A stretch of 64,000 nucleotides of DNA. It comes from Streptomyces roseochromogenus subsp. oscitans DS 12.976. Its GTDB lineage: Bacteria; Actinomycetota; Actinomycetes; Streptomycetales; Streptomycetaceae. Positions within the stretch are counted from its first letter, which is position 1; each line of letters begins with the position of its first letter. Shown here piece by piece: positions 25,664 through 34,200 of the stretch. The stretch is taken from the NCBI RefSeq assembly GCF_000497445.1, contig NZ_CM002285.1:987802-1051801 (forward strand), in the 5' to 3' direction. The translations under genes and the position numbers were made by a program. The notes under the pieces were generated by a model that saw only the letters and a program-made list of their open reading frames with translations, searched no databases and was not told the DNA's origin.

Positions 25664-26014
25664 ATGAGTGAAGTTCTTCCCCCCTGCCCCGAATGTTCCA
25701 GCGTGTACACGTACGAGATGGGCGCGCTGCTCGTCTGTCCGGAGTGCGGCCACGAGTGGGCGCCGTCCGCCGCGGCTACTGACGCCGGCGGGGACAAGGT
25801 GATCAGGGATGCGGTCGGCAATGTGCTCGCCGACGGCGACACCGTGACGGTGGTCAAGACGCTCAAGGTCAAGGGCAGCCCGGCCGGCATCAAGGCGGGC
25901 ACCAAGGTGCGGGGCATCCGCCTCGTCGACGGCGTGGACGGTCACGACATCGACTGCAAGATCGACGGCTTCGGTGCCATGCAGCTGAAGTCGAGCGTGG
26001 TCAAGAAGGTCTGA
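25664..26014 (+). CDS. yjdM: YjdM/PhnA zinc-ribbon protein
   Basis: A 116-residue protein with an N-terminal zinc ribbon (CPECSSVYTYEMGALLVCPECGHEW, two CxxC pairs) and the PhnA_YjdM C-terminal domain (VIRDAVGNVLADGDTVTVVKTLKVKGSPAGIKAGTKVRGIRLVDGVDGHDIDCKIDGFGAMQLKSSVVKK). Length and order fit the family exactly. Despite the historical name it is not an established phosphonate enzyme and its function is unclear. The ATG at 25664 follows GAAAG weakly. Confidence 0.9.
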   Translation: MSEVLPPCPECSSVYTYEMGALLVCPECGHEWAPSAAATDAGGDKVIRDAVGNVLADGDTVTVVKTLKVKGSPAGIKAGTKVRGIRLVDGVDGHDIDCKIDGFGAMQLKSSVVKKV

Positions 26015-26347
26015 ACCGGCTCCCTTGCCGGGCCCGTGGCGCCACCGGTGAGCTGCAGCCGGCGTCCCGTGTTCGCCGGTCGGTGCCCTGAGCCGGCTGA
26101 TGCGTGCGCCCGTCTGAGGACAGCCTGACCATACGGACCTCGCCACAGCGCGGGCAGCCCCCGTCCGGGCCGACGGCGGCGGGGCGGCACCTCACCACTG
26201 AATGTGGGCGGCCTGACTCCTCGGGGCGGGTTCGGTTCTGCCGGTGCCACGAGCGAGGATGGGTCGCATGTTCGTGACGAGTGGGTGGATGCGATGCCGA
26301 GTGGTCCGGCCGGTCAGGTCGTGCCGTGCTGAGGAGAGGACGGCGCG

Positions 26348-26698
26348 GTGAGTACGCCGCTGTACCAGCTGAAGGCCGAGTTCTTCAAGACACTCGGCCA
26401 TCCGGCCCGCATCCGCGTCCTGGAGTTGTTGAGCGAGCGCGAGCACGCGGTCGCGGAGATGCTGCCCGAGGTGGGGATCGAGCCCGCGCACCTGTCCCAG
26501 CAGCTGGCCGTGCTGCGGCGGGCGAACCTGGTGCGCACCCGCAAGGAAGGGTCGAACGTGTACTACTCGCTGGCCAGCCCGGAGGTGGCGGAACTGATGC
26601 GGGTGGCCCGCTCGATCCTGTCCGGCGTGCTGGCGGGGCAGGCAGAACTGCTCGCCGACCTGAGAGCGGCCCAGTCGGAGGGGAAACCGCCGTCGTAG
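26348..26698 (+). CDS. ArsR family regulator, second copy
   Basis: A 116-residue winged-helix protein (STPLYQLKAEFFKTLGHPARIRVLELLSEREHAVAEMLPEVGIEPAHLSQQLAVLRRANLVRTRKEGSNVYYSL). It is strongly similar along its length to the regulator at 22245. The GTG start follows GAGGAGAGG. No transporter follows it: the next 550 bases are non-coding and then a sugar permease remnant begins. It is either a regulator acting at a distance or the survivor of a deleted operon. Confidence 0.85.
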   Translation: MSTPLYQLKAEFFKTLGHPARIRVLELLSEREHAVAEMLPEVGIEPAHLSQQLAVLRRANLVRTRKEGSNVYYSLASPEVAELMRVARSILSGVLAGQAELLADLRAAQSEGKPPS

Positions 26699-27245
26699 CG
26701 ACGGCCCCATGATCGGCGGCTGTCTTCCGACGCTCCGCGACGGCCTCCTCCGCCCGCCTCGCGGTGCCGTGCACCGTGCGCCGCAATACCGCGTGACCGT
26801 GAGGAGACGGGCATCCGGAGCGGGGCGGTGTGCCGGCGGTGCCCCGCTTGAGAGACGGTCACCGACTGGACACCGCGACACTGCCGGCCCACGACCCGTC
26901 TGGGGGAACAGACGTGTGCCGGAGTCGTGCCGCCGCGCCTCACCGCAAGGGTCAGTCGCAGTCGTCGATGCGTCACCAGACGGATGGCGGGACTACTTCA
27001 ACGTCGTGGTGGAGGCGGCAGGACCAAAGGAGCGGCCCTTCCCCTGCACCGCGGGCAGTCCGCCCTTCGCCCGGCCTGCGTGTCCTGAAATTGCCCAGCC
27101 AGTTCGGTCGTTCCCAGCACTCACCGGCAGCAGAGGACGGTCCCGCCGATCCGGACGCCTTCCTCAGGTCGTCCCTGGTGCTCGCGGGCCGCGGCTGCTT
27201 TCCGGGCCGCCTGAGTGACCGCCGGCCGACACGGCCCAGGACCAC
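26699..27245. other. 547-base stretch with no recognisable gene
   Basis: All frames were read. Short open frames exist on both strands but show no conserved motif. Codon usage is mixed, consistent with degraded coding sequence between the second ArsR gene and the permease remnant. Confidence 0.5.
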
Positions 27246-27420
27246 ATGGCCGCCCAAAGGGTCCTGAGCGACCCGGCGTTCGGCCCGGCGCTGCGCTGCG
27301 CTGCGCCACACGATGGTCTTCACCTTCGTGTCCCTCACCTTCCAGTACGTCATCGGTCTCGCCCTCGCGGTCTTCTTCAACCGGCACTTCCGGCCTCTCG
27401 GGGGTGCTGCAGGCCAAGGG
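27246..27420 (+). pseudogene. Sugar ABC permease (MalF-type) fragment
   Basis: The first frame gives QRVLSDPAFGPALR. After a triple CTGCG repeat (27291-27305), another frame gives HTMVFTFVSLTFQYVIGLALAVFFNRHF, the first conserved transmembrane segment of MalF-family permeases, and LSGVLQ appears in a third. One CTGCG copy instead of three would restore the first junction, so the frameshift looks like repeat slippage. The remaining 200 or more residues of the permease are absent. Confidence 0.66.
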
Positions 27421-27516
27421 CGGGCCCGGCGATTCTTCCCCGACCCTGGCGACCTGGTCGCACAAGAGCCCGCCCGACCTGTTCCCCTGCACCCGACCTT
27501 CGAGGGCCAGTGGGGC

Positions 27517-28797
27517 TCATGAGGCCACCGTCATCGGTTCCGGCTCAGGCCGGGCATGCAGGCGGCCGGAGCGTGCGAGCAGTGCGACGCATCCGGCGCA
27601 GAGCGCGCCTGTCACGGCGAGTATCCACCAGGTCAGTTCCGGGTGGCCCAGCCGGTCGGTGGCGTCCCAGACGGCGCCCGTGGTGAGGTTGCCCAGGGTG
27701 ATGCCGAGGCCGGAGACGGAGTTGTAGAGCCCGTAGTGCGTGGCGACGAGCCGGCCGCCGGCGAGGCGGACGACGGTGTCCATCTCGAAGGGGTACACCG
27801 CGGCCGTGCCCAGCCCGAGCAGGGCCACCGAGACGAGCAGCGGGCCGAGCGTCACGATCCAGTCGAGGAGGCCGGACCTCCCGTCGACCGTCGAGTCGGC
27901 CGTCACCAGGGGCAGGAAAGCCGCGCCCATCAGCGAGATGCCGTAGACGATCGCGCGCTGCGGGGACCAGCGGGCCCGCGCCCATGCGGTGATTCCCAGC
28001 TGCCCTACCACGGCCACCGCGGCGGAGACCGCGAACAGGGCCGTGGTCACCGCGTCACCGCTGCCCGGCGCCACGCGGTGAGCCTCGAGCGGCAGCGCCA
28101 GATAGACCTGGAAGGACAGCACGTACGAGCCGATCATCGCGAGGGAGAACAGGACGAAGGGACGGTTGCGGACAATGGTCCGCCAGTCGGCCAGGACACC
28201 GCTCTGCTCGGCCGAGGGCGTGCCCCTGCGGGCGGGCAGCAGTCGCAGCTGGAGGAGCGTCAGAGCGAGGAACAGCACGGCCGCCACGGAGCAGACCAGA
28301 CGGAAGTCGGCGGCCAGCAGCGCGAGTCCGACGAGCGGGCCGACGAACATGCCCGCTTGGTAGAAGACGTTGAAGGCGGCGAAGGCCACCACCCGTCGCT
28401 CCCCTGCCTCGTGGGCGAGACACGCTCGAACGGCCGGGTTGAACATCGCCCCCGCGAACCCGGTCGCCGCGGACGCCGCCACGAGAGCGGGCAGGCTGTC
28501 GACGCATCCGAGGAGGCCGAAGCCGACGGTGCGCAGCACACAGCCCGCCACGATCACGGGTTTGCAGCCGAGCCGGTCGGCGAGCGTTCCGCCGACCAGG
28601 AACATGCCCTGCTGGGTGAAGTTGCGCACGCCCAGCACCAGGCCGACCGCCCATGCGGCCATGCGCAGGTCGTTCGCCAGGTGCACGGCGAGATAGGGCA
28701 TGAGCATGTAGAAGGCGGTGTTGATGGTGAACTGCTGGACCATCAGCAGCCGGACGCATCCGTTGAACGAACGGAACTGTGCGGAAAGGGAGTTCAT
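27517..28797 (-). CDS. MFS transporter, coupled to a PLP cysteine-synthase homologue
   Basis: A 426-residue 12-helix major facilitator: [28 protein letters not shown] opens helix 1, and [17 protein letters not shown] is the loop 2-3 signature. The start at 28797 overlaps the upstream synthase stop (ATGA), so the two are translated together; this suggests export of the synthase product or import of its substrate. The likely closest functional class is MDR-type H+ antiporters. Confidence 0.85.
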   Translation of the reverse strand: MNSLSAQFRSFNGCVRLLMVQQFTINTAFYMLMPYLAVHLANDLRMAAWAVGLVLGVRNFTQQGMFLVGGTLADRLGCKPVIVAGCVLRTVGFGLLGCVDSLPALVAASAATGFAGAMFNPAVRACLAHEAGERRVVAFAAFNVFYQAGMFVGPLVGLALLAADFRLVCSVAAVLFLALTLLQLRLLPARRGTPSAEQSGVLADWRTIVRNRPFVLFSLAMIGSYVLSFQVYLALPLEAHRVAPGSGDAVTTALFAVSAAVAVVGQLGITAWARARWSPQRAIVYGISLMGAAFLPLVTADSTVDGRSGLLDWIVTLGPLLVSVALLGLGTAAVYPFEMDTVVRLAGGRLVATHYGLYNSVSGLGITLGNLTTGAVWDATDRLGHPELTWWILAVTGALCAGCVALLARSGRLHARPEPEPMTVAS

Positions 28798-29924
28798 CGC
28801 GCCATCACCTCGGGCACGGTGACGTCGGTGCAGCGGGTCCATCGCTCGACCACCCGCTCATCGGGCCGTGTGATCTCGTCCGGGTCGGCGGCCGGCGCGC
28901 CGCCCAGCAGGTCGTGCGTGCGGCAGTAGTCGTCGCTGTAGACGGTGTTCCAGTAGCGGTGCACGCCGTCCGGGAAGATCGCCACGGTACGGGTCCGCTC
29001 CGGTTGTGTACGGGCGAGCCAGTTGGCCACGAGGGCGACGGCTCCCACGCTCCATCCACCGCTGGCGCAGTGGCCCCGGGCCAGCTCCCGGCAGGTCCGC
29101 ACGGCCTCGCCGGGAGCCACCCAGTGAACCTCGTCGAAGGCGGCGTGGTCGACGTTCCCCGGGTGGATGCTACTGCCCAGGCCGCGCATGAGGCGGGGGC
29201 CGGCCGGCTGGCCGAAGACGGTGGAGTGCACCGAGTCGACGCCGACGAGTCTCAGCTCGGGGTTGAAGGCGCGCAGGGTGCGCGCGACGCCCGCCGAGTG
29301 CCCGCCGGTGCCGACGGCGGCGACCAGGACGTCGATCCGGCCGAGCTGGACGGTGAGTTCCAGGGCGAGTGGGGCGTAGGCGGCGACGTTGTCGGGGTTG
29401 TTGTACTGGTCGGGGCACCAGGCCGACGGAGTACGGGCGAGCAGTTCGCGTACCCGCTGGCGGCGCGCCTCCTGCCAGCCTCCCACCGGGGCCGGCTCGG
29501 TGACCACGTCCACGCGGGCGCCGAGTGCGCACAGCTGGTGCACCATCAGCGGCTCCATGCCGGGGTCGGTGACGAGGGTGACCGGATGGCCGTACGTGAT
29601 GCCGGCCAGGGCGAGACCGAGGCCGAGGGTGCCGCTGGTGGACTCGATGACGGGTGCGCCTGGTGCGAGTTCGCCGCGCTTGCGGGCGGCGGCGACCATG
29701 TGCAGACCCGGGCGGTCCTTGAGGCCGCCCGGGTTGGCGCCCTCCAGCTTGGCCCAGAAACCGCGCCCGGGCGGATGGAAGGGCTCCCCCACCCACAGGA
29801 CAGGCGTGTTGCCGACCAGGCCGGCCGCTGACCGGCGCGGGGCTCCGGCCGGTTCCGGGAGTTCGTGTGCTGCGAGGAAGGAGCTGATGTCGCGCGAGGA
29901 GATGCTGCGCAGAGCTGTGCTCAT
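28794..29924 (-). CDS. PLP-dependent cysteine synthase family protein
   Basis: A 376-residue fold-type II PLP enzyme. [11 protein letters not shown] and [20 protein letters not shown] place the catalytic lysine in [23 protein letters not shown] is the asparagine/serine loop and [17 protein letters not shown] the phosphate-binding loop. It is longer than CysK (about 310 residues), with a C-terminal extension, and resembles the amino-acid-building synthases of secondary metabolism (2,3-diaminopropionate or O-ureidoserine type) as much as CysK. Its stop overlaps the MFS start. The start could also be the ATG at 29957; neither has a strong ribosome site. Confidence 0.8.
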   Translation of the reverse strand: MSTALRSISSRDISSFLAAHELPEPAGAPRRSAAGLVGNTPVLWVGEPFHPPGRGFWAKLEGANPGGLKDRPGLHMVAAARKRGELAPGAPVIESTSGTLGLGLALAGITYGHPVTLVTDPGMEPLMVHQLCALGARVDVVTEPAPVGGWQEARRQRVRELLARTPSAWCPDQYNNPDNVAAYAPLALELTVQLGRIDVLVAAVGTGGHSAGVARTLRAFNPELRLVGVDSVHSTVFGQPAGPRLMRGLGSSIHPGNVDHAAFDEVHWVAPGEAVRTCRELARGHCASGGWSVGAVALVANWLARTQPERTRTVAIFPDGVHRYWNTVYSDDYCRTHDLLGGAPAADPDEITRPDERVVERWTRCTDVTVPEVMAR

Positions 29925-30053
29925 GAAGTCGTCTTTCTGCGGCCCGGTGGCTGTCATGGGCCGCCGTGCGGGTGCCGTACGGAACGTGCGCGGGGCCCGG
30001 CGTGCCGGCTCGCCTCGAAGGACATCCGGAGGCGCGCGAACCGGGCGTGGCCC

Positions 30054-30512
30054 TCAGGTACGGCTGACGCAGACGCAACGCAGGAGGTGCACTCCGGCGC
30101 AGGCAGGCGAACGCTCCGGTCCGGCCCGCCCCAGCGTGTCGGGCACCGACGGGCTCAGCAGGCCACGACGGGCGAGGACGAGCACCAGCAGGGCGAGGAC
30201 CAGAGCTGCCGTGGACGCGCGAAGATCTGCGGGCCGGTCGGCCGGGTCGCAGCACGTGGAGTCGTGATCGTGGTGGCCGTCCACGTCATGCCCCGCGGGA
30301 CGGCCCGCGGAGCCGGATACGACCGCCAGGGCGCCGGCGCCCTGGGCCTCGCTCGTCATCGACACGGTCCGCGCCGCGATGTGCGGGGCGCCGTCGAGGT
30401 GGTGAAGCGCGCAGGAGACGACGTGGGCCACGAGCATCAGCGTCAGGCCCACGAGGATGGCGAGGACCGGCGTACGCCTCCCAGCGCGTCCGGCCACCGA
30501 TTCCTGCGGCAT
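30054..30512 (-). CDS. Two-helix membrane protein with His/Cys-rich loop
   Basis: A 152-residue protein of unknown family. Transmembrane helices lie at about residues 15-36 (VLAILVGLTLMLVAHVVSCAL) and 98-116 (STAALVLALLVLVLARRGLL), flanking an extracytoplasmic loop rich in potential metal ligands (AGHDVDGHHDHDSTCCDPAD). The tail LLRCVCVSRT is reminiscent of the streptomycete DUF6153 group, but I am not certain. A metal-related role is a guess based on the loop only. Confidence 0.6.
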   Translation of the reverse strand: MPQESVAGRAGRRTPVLAILVGLTLMLVAHVVSCALHHLDGAPHIAARTVSMTSEAQGAGALAVVSGSAGRPAGHDVDGHHDHDSTCCDPADRPADLRASTAALVLALLVLVLARRGLLSPSVPDTLGRAGPERSPACAGVHLLRCVCVSRT

Positions 30513-30538
30513 GCGACAGATGGTAGGCAGCTCATCAC

Positions 30539-30558
30539 TGAATGAATGCTTTGATTCA
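30539..30558. promoter_or_regulatory. Inverted repeat TGAAT-N10-ATTCA
   Basis: TGAATGAATGCTTTGATTCA lies in the AT-rich divergent region between the two-helix protein (30512) and the aromatic hydroxylase (30651). The arm sequence resembles ArsR/SmtB-type operators (TGAA...TTCA), consistent with the metal-ligand-rich loop of the adjacent membrane protein. No regulator gene is next to it. Confidence 0.45.
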
Positions 30559-30650
30559 CTTTTGAGTTAATTTTTCGGTTTCTCGGCAAGTCGCGGGCGT
30601 CGAGCGCGGCGATGATCCGGATGGTCGAGCGCACGGAGGAGACCTTGGTG

Positions 30651-31619
30651 ATGGACTGGCTGAGCCGCACGCCACTGGACCCGCACGGCAGGCATCTGGG
30701 CCCGGCCCAGCGGCACCCCGCCTTCTCCGATGGCGCCTATCTGCGCCGCCGGGACGACCTGGTGGCCGGCGCCGAGGGACACCGCGTCGGCACCCCGTCA
30801 CCGACCGTGGAGTACACCGAGGCCGAGCACGCCACCTGGCGCACCGCCCACGCGGCGCTGGTCGAGGCGCACCGGGAGCACGCCTGCCGGGCCGTCCTGC
30901 GGGCCCAGGAACGGGCCGCGATCCCGGGGGACCGGATTCCGCAGCATGAGGAGGTCTCCGACCGCCTCCAGGAGCTGACCGGCTTCCGGTTCACGCTGGC
31001 CGGCGGGATCGTACAGAACAAGCGGTTCCTTGGGGCCATGGCCGACGGCTACTTTCACGCGGTGCAGTACGTCCGCCACCCTGCGATGCCCTTGTACACA
31101 CCCGAACCGGACGTCCTGCACGATGTGTTCAGTCACGGCACCCACCTGTGCGACCCCTGGTTCGCCGACCTGTACCGCGCTGTCGGCCGCGCCGCCGCCC
31201 GCGTGGAATCGCGCGACGCCCTGGATCTGATCAGCCGCCTGTACTGGTTCACCCTTGAGTTCGGTGTGGCCTGGGAGGAAGACCGTCCAAAGGCGTACGG
31301 GGCCGCACTGCTGTCGTCGTACGGCGAACTCGGCCACGTCCGGCGCGCCCGCATCCGGCCGCTCGACATCGCCGAAGTGCTGCGCCGGCCCGTCCAGGTC
31401 GCCGGCTACCAACCGGTCCTGTACGCCATCGACCCGCTGCCCCGCCTGGCGGACTTCCTCCATGGCTTCCTCGACGACTTCGACGACGACACCCGCGCCC
31501 GGCTGCGTCTGCCCGCACTGAGCGAACGCGGCTCCCTGGCACGCCCCAACCTCTCGAAGGAGCCCGACGCCGACCCCGGCGGTGCGGGGCGTGGCCTGTC
31601 GGAAAAGGGCCTCTTGTAG
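30651..31619 (+). CDS. Aromatic amino acid hydroxylase (phenylalanine 4-monooxygenase-like)
   Basis: A 322-residue pterin-dependent hydroxylase domain. YTPEPDVLHDVFSHGTHLCDPWFADLY provides the two iron-ligand histidines (His157 and His162), and the third ligand Glu203 lies in YWFTLEFGVAWE. RFTLAGGIVQNKRFLGAMADGYFHAVQYVRH precedes them as in bacterial phenylalanine hydroxylases. It converts phenylalanine to tyrosine or hydroxylates a related substrate, with tetrahydropterin and oxygen. HDVFSHGTHL departs from the usual HE(I/L)FGHLPLL, so the substrate may differ. ATG 30651 is preferred because GGAGG precedes it; an ATG at 30612 is possible. Confidence 0.83.
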   Translation: MDWLSRTPLDPHGRHLGPAQRHPAFSDGAYLRRRDDLVAGAEGHRVGTPSPTVEYTEAEHATWRTAHAALVEAHREHACRAVLRAQERAAIPGDRIPQHEEVSDRLQELTGFRFTLAGGIVQNKRFLGAMADGYFHAVQYVRHPAMPLYTPEPDVLHDVFSHGTHLCDPWFADLYRAVGRAAARVESRDALDLISRLYWFTLEFGVAWEEDRPKAYGAALLSSYGELGHVRRARIRPLDIAEVLRRPVQVAGYQPVLYAIDPLPRLADFLHGFLDDFDDDTRARLRLPALSERGSLARPNLSKEPDADPGGAGRGLSEKGLL

Positions 31620-31700
31620 CGCGGAGAACGGCTCGACCAGCGTCTCGGCGCGCATCCGGCCCGGGCCGCAACAGCGCCGCGAACGCACTGTCATCCGCCG

Positions 31701-32012
31701 GTGAGCGGGAGGAACTCCATCACGGCCCTGCACACCTGCACGCAGCGTATCCGCATCACCCGGGACCACATCGGGCTCTCGGCGGCGGAACTGCGCGCCC
31801 GCGTCGAAGCGGAGCATCCCCTGGTCGAGCACCCCCTGGTGAAGCGCGGCCCCGTCACCGGGCGACGCCATGTGTACGGAGTCCCGGAGTATCCCGACCG
31901 CGTGACCGGCTTCGGCGCGGGCGCCAACACCACCTACCACGCCTCGACGGCCGTCGAACGCGGTCAGGTCCGCACCGTGCACCGCATCAGCATCGCCGCA
32001 CCGGACTCCTGA
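31701..32012 (+). pseudogene. TauD/TfdA dioxygenase-like remnant with internal deletion
   Basis: A 103-codon frame from GTG 31701. The segment AELRARVEAEHPLVEHPLVKRGPVTGRRHVYG resembles the mid-region of TauD/TfdA dioxygenases (EHPLVRTHPxTGRR), and NTTYHASTAVERGQVRTVHRISIA resembles their C-terminal end with the last iron His and the cofactor Arg. The iron-binding HxD region between or before these is missing, so the gene appears collapsed by deletion. It follows the aromatic hydroxylase by 81 bases. Confidence 0.5.
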
Positions 32013-32128
32013 GGGCGGCGCACGGGCGCGGTTGCCGCATGCGGGGGCGCAGACGTTCGCGGCCGGGCTCCAGCCGTGCGGGTCGCCCCGCCCTCTCCTG
32101 CCAGGGGCGGCCCGCACGTAACCGTGAC

Positions 32129-32439
32129 CTACTGCGACGGGTCCGCCCTGGTCAGGGCGCAGAGCCTGTCCACGCAACGGCGCTCCAGACGGCCGCGGGA
32201 GACCGTCTGGGCCAGGCCGATCAGCCAGCAGGTGGGACAGCCGCGGAAGGCGATGAGGCCCAGGGGGCCGCCAGCAGGGTGGCCGGGCCGGCGAACGGTA
32301 CCAACGCGATCGAGCCGGTGATCAGCCCGAAACCGATGACGCCGCGCACCAGATGGCGCGCCACGGACTTGCTCGCGAAGTTCGACTCGGGCGCCGCGGG
32401 GCCTGTGTTCTCGGTGGGCACGGTGCTCGCTGTGTTCAC
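32129..32439 (-). pseudogene. DUF2892/YgaP-type membrane protein, frameshifted at a C-run
   Basis: From the ATG at 32439, overlapping the sigma-factor stop by ATGA, the frame encodes ARHLVRGVIGFGLITGSIALVPFAGPATLLAA and then goes out of register. After a run of five Cs (five Gs on the plus strand, 32263-32267), another frame continues LGLIAFRGCPTCWLIGLAQTVSRGRLERRC to a TAG at 32129. A sixth C would give one continuous protein of about 103 residues with the CPTCW motif of this two-helix family. It is either a true frameshift or a homopolymer error. Confidence 0.68.
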
Positions 32440-33023
32440 GGTTGCGGTTCCCCTCCGGCTGATGGGTCGGCCGCTCGATCGGACGGCCCCGATGACCGAC
32501 GCAATGCCACGCGGGCTCTGTGCAGCCGCGACTTCATCGCGGCGTTGCTCAGGCCGAGCGAGCGGGCGACGGCAGTGCCGGGCAGGCCCTGGACATCCCG
32601 CATGATCAGGACCTGCCGCTGGTCACCGGGAAGGGCGCTGACCGCGGCCGCGATCCGCTCCACCTCCATCCCGCGCAGCACCGCGTCCTCGGCGGACTGC
32701 CTCGCGCACGCCTCCGGTTGGGCCGCCGTGTTGTCGCTGCGCGAGACGAGCAGCCGTACCTGCCGGAGGCATTCGTTGCGCACGATCCGGAACATCCACG
32801 AGGCGAGCGCACCGGTAGTCCGCAGGGTACCGATCTTCCGGTAGAGGATGATCAGCGCCTCCTGCGCCGCGTCCTCCGCGTCCTGCGGTGAGGCGCACAG
32901 CGACAGCGCGAATCTGCGCACATGCGGCTGCGATTCCATGACGACGGTGGTGAGCGACGTGACGTCGCCGTCCTGGGCGGCCTTGATCAGCCGTTCGTCC
33001 GGCCAGGGGAATCGTCGGTTCAT
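32436..33023 (-). CDS. ECF-type RNA polymerase sigma factor
   Basis: A 195-residue group 4 sigma factor. Region 2 reads HVRRFALSLCASPQDAEDAAQEALIILYRKIGTLRTTGALASWMFRIVRNECLRQVR, and region 4 reads ALPGDQRQVLIMRDVQGLPGTAVARSLGLSNAAMKSRLHRARVALR. No anti-sigma factor with a ZAS motif is adjacent; instead it is coupled by ATGA to a small two-helix membrane protein (frameshifted). ATG 33023 is chosen; a GTG at 33038 would add five residues. Confidence 0.86.
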   Translation of the reverse strand: MNRRFPWPDERLIKAAQDGDVTSLTTVVMESQPHVRRFALSLCASPQDAEDAAQEALIILYRKIGTLRTTGALASWMFRIVRNECLRQVRLLVSRSDNTAAQPEACARQSAEDAVLRGMEVERIAAAVSALPGDQRQVLIMRDVQGLPGTAVARSLGLSNAAMKSRLHRARVALRRSSGPSDRAADPSAGGEPQP

Positions 33024-33109
33024 CGGGGAGCAGCACACCGATCACTACGATGCCGACAACCATGGTGTCTCCTCCTGACATCCGCCGACCCCGCGGCCGG
33101 CACAGGTAC

Positions 33110-33229
33110 ATGGAGGCGCTCCACGTCTCCAAGCCGGCCCGCGGCCTGGAGGCGGCCGGTCTGCTCGAGCACACCCGGGACCCCGACGACCCGTTCGGTA
33201 CCACCGATCACGAGACGGAGCAGTCATGA
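33110..33229 (+). pseudogene. Short fragment of an unidentified protein C-terminus
   Basis: The frame gives MEALHVSKPARGLEAAGLLEHTRDPDDPFGTTDHETEQS and a TGA. Its composition looks like a real protein tail, but I cannot assign it. A 10-codon frame (33227-33259) beginning ATGACCGCT overlaps its stop and ends at once, as if a following gene had also been removed. The segment is divergent from the sigma factor. Confidence 0.3.
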
Positions 33230-33259
33230 CCGCTCTGGAAGCCACCCCCCAGAGTTAGT

Positions 33260-33285
33260 GGAATATTGAATAAAAGCGTTCCGTT
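33260..33285 (+). promoter_or_regulatory. SigR-like promoter of the TPR gene
   Basis: GGAAT (33260-33264), an 18-base AT-rich spacer, then GTT (33283-33285, followed by G) match the actinobacterial SigR (oxidative thiol stress) consensus GGAAT-N18-GTT. The GTG start of the TPR gene is 24 bases downstream, with a GAAGGAGG ribosome site between. Confidence 0.7.
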
Positions 33286-33308
33286 GTGGCCGTCGAAGGA
33301 GGTCACGA

Positions 33309-33680
33309 GTGGAGACTCAAGTGGAGACCCAGCCGGAGACGGTGTACTACGACCACGGCACACCGGATGAGCGCTGGGAGCGTGCGCGGCAGTTCTTCGA
33401 CGCCAAGGACTACGCGGGCGCGGCACGGGTGCTGACCGGGCTCGTCGAAGAGGTGCCGGAGCAGACCGGACCCCGGCTGCTGCTGGCCCGCGCCTACTAC
33501 CACTCGGCCCAACTGAGCCGTGCGGAAGCCGAGTTGCGCGTCATCGTGGAGCGTGACCCGGTGGAGCACTACGCCCGGCTGATGCTGGGCCGTACGCTCC
33601 AGCGGCAGGCCCGGCACGAGGAGGCGGAGCGGCATCTGCGGATCGCTTCGGCGCTCGCGGGTGACTTCCCGCAGGAGTGA
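33309..33680 (+). CDS. Tetratricopeptide-repeat protein, SigR-like promoter
   Basis: A 123-residue soluble protein made of about three TPR units: RWERARQFFDAKDYAGAARVLTGLVEEVPEQ, PRLLLARAYYHSAQLSRAEAELRVIVERDPVE and HYARLMLGRTLQRQARHEEAERHLRIA. It is a conserved single-domain streptomycete protein without known activity; TPRs mediate protein contacts. The GTG at 33309 follows GAAGGAGG. A GGAAT-N18-GTT element directly upstream suggests induction by disulfide stress through SigR. Confidence 0.82.
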   Translation: METQVETQPETVYYDHGTPDERWERARQFFDAKDYAGAARVLTGLVEEVPEQTGPRLLLARAYYHSAQLSRAEAELRVIVERDPVEHYARLMLGRTLQRQARHEEAERHLRIASALAGDFPQE

Positions 33681-33693
33681 GCCGCAGGGCGAG

Positions 33694-33720
33694 GGCCCGG
33701 TTCCCGGCAGGGGCCGGGCC
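33694..33720 (+). terminator. Stem-loop after the TPR gene
   Basis: GGCCCGG (33694-33700) pairs with CCGGGCC (33714-33720), with further CGAG/CTCG pairing outside one bulge. It is 13 bases past the TPR stop and has no U-run, as is usual for streptomycete terminators. Confidence 0.5.
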
Positions 33721-33757
33721 TCGGCATGTCTCACACCGGGGCACGGCCGTCCGTGTC

Positions 33758-34069
33758 TCACCCCGTCGGCCGTACCGTCCGGGTGACCACCCAGGGGTTC
33801 TTCCCCAGTCGCCGGGTGCGGCTGAAGCCCCGGCTCTCGCCGGTCGAGCCGTACTGTTCGAGCGCGCCGCGCACCCGGCCGGTGCAGGGGTCGACGAACA
33901 CGGTAAGGGGGTGTTCGGGGCCGGTGCCCTTGACGCCGGAGAGCAGCACGCGGGTGATGGTGCCGGCCTCGGATGCGGGGCGTACGGCTGCGACGGCACC
34001 CTCGGGATGGGCCTCGCGGGCGGCGGGGCGGGACGCCTCGGCCGGGGCGGTCGAGGAGGCGGTGGTCAT
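33758..34069 (-). pseudogene. PepSY-type protein, truncated
   Basis: A 103-codon frame. EGAVAAVRPASEAGTITRVLLSGVKGTGPEHPLTVFVDPCTGRVRGALEQYGSTGE matches the first periplasmic PepSY segment of PepSY_TM proteins (VFVDPYTGxVxGxL..YGSSG). The protein then ends in 25 unrelated residues (SRGFSRTRRLGKNPWVVTRTVRPTG) where the three remaining transmembrane helices should be. The N-terminal first helix is also lacking. It probably remains translated, since GGAG precedes ATG 34069, but cannot act as a normal family member. Confidence 0.55.
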
Positions 34070-34200
34070 GGGGAGGCTCCGGGGGACTCGGTGCGCAAGC
34101 GCCGCCGGTCCGGTGGCCGGGCCGCGAAAGGGCTGAGTTCCCGGGGGTGTTGGTGAGCTGTGCCACAGGGACGGACGGGGTGGCATGGCATCCTGACGCG

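Noticed and set aside
25664..26014. YjdM as part of a phosphonate degradation operon
   Set aside because: No phosphonate genes are present; the old phnA name does not prove function.
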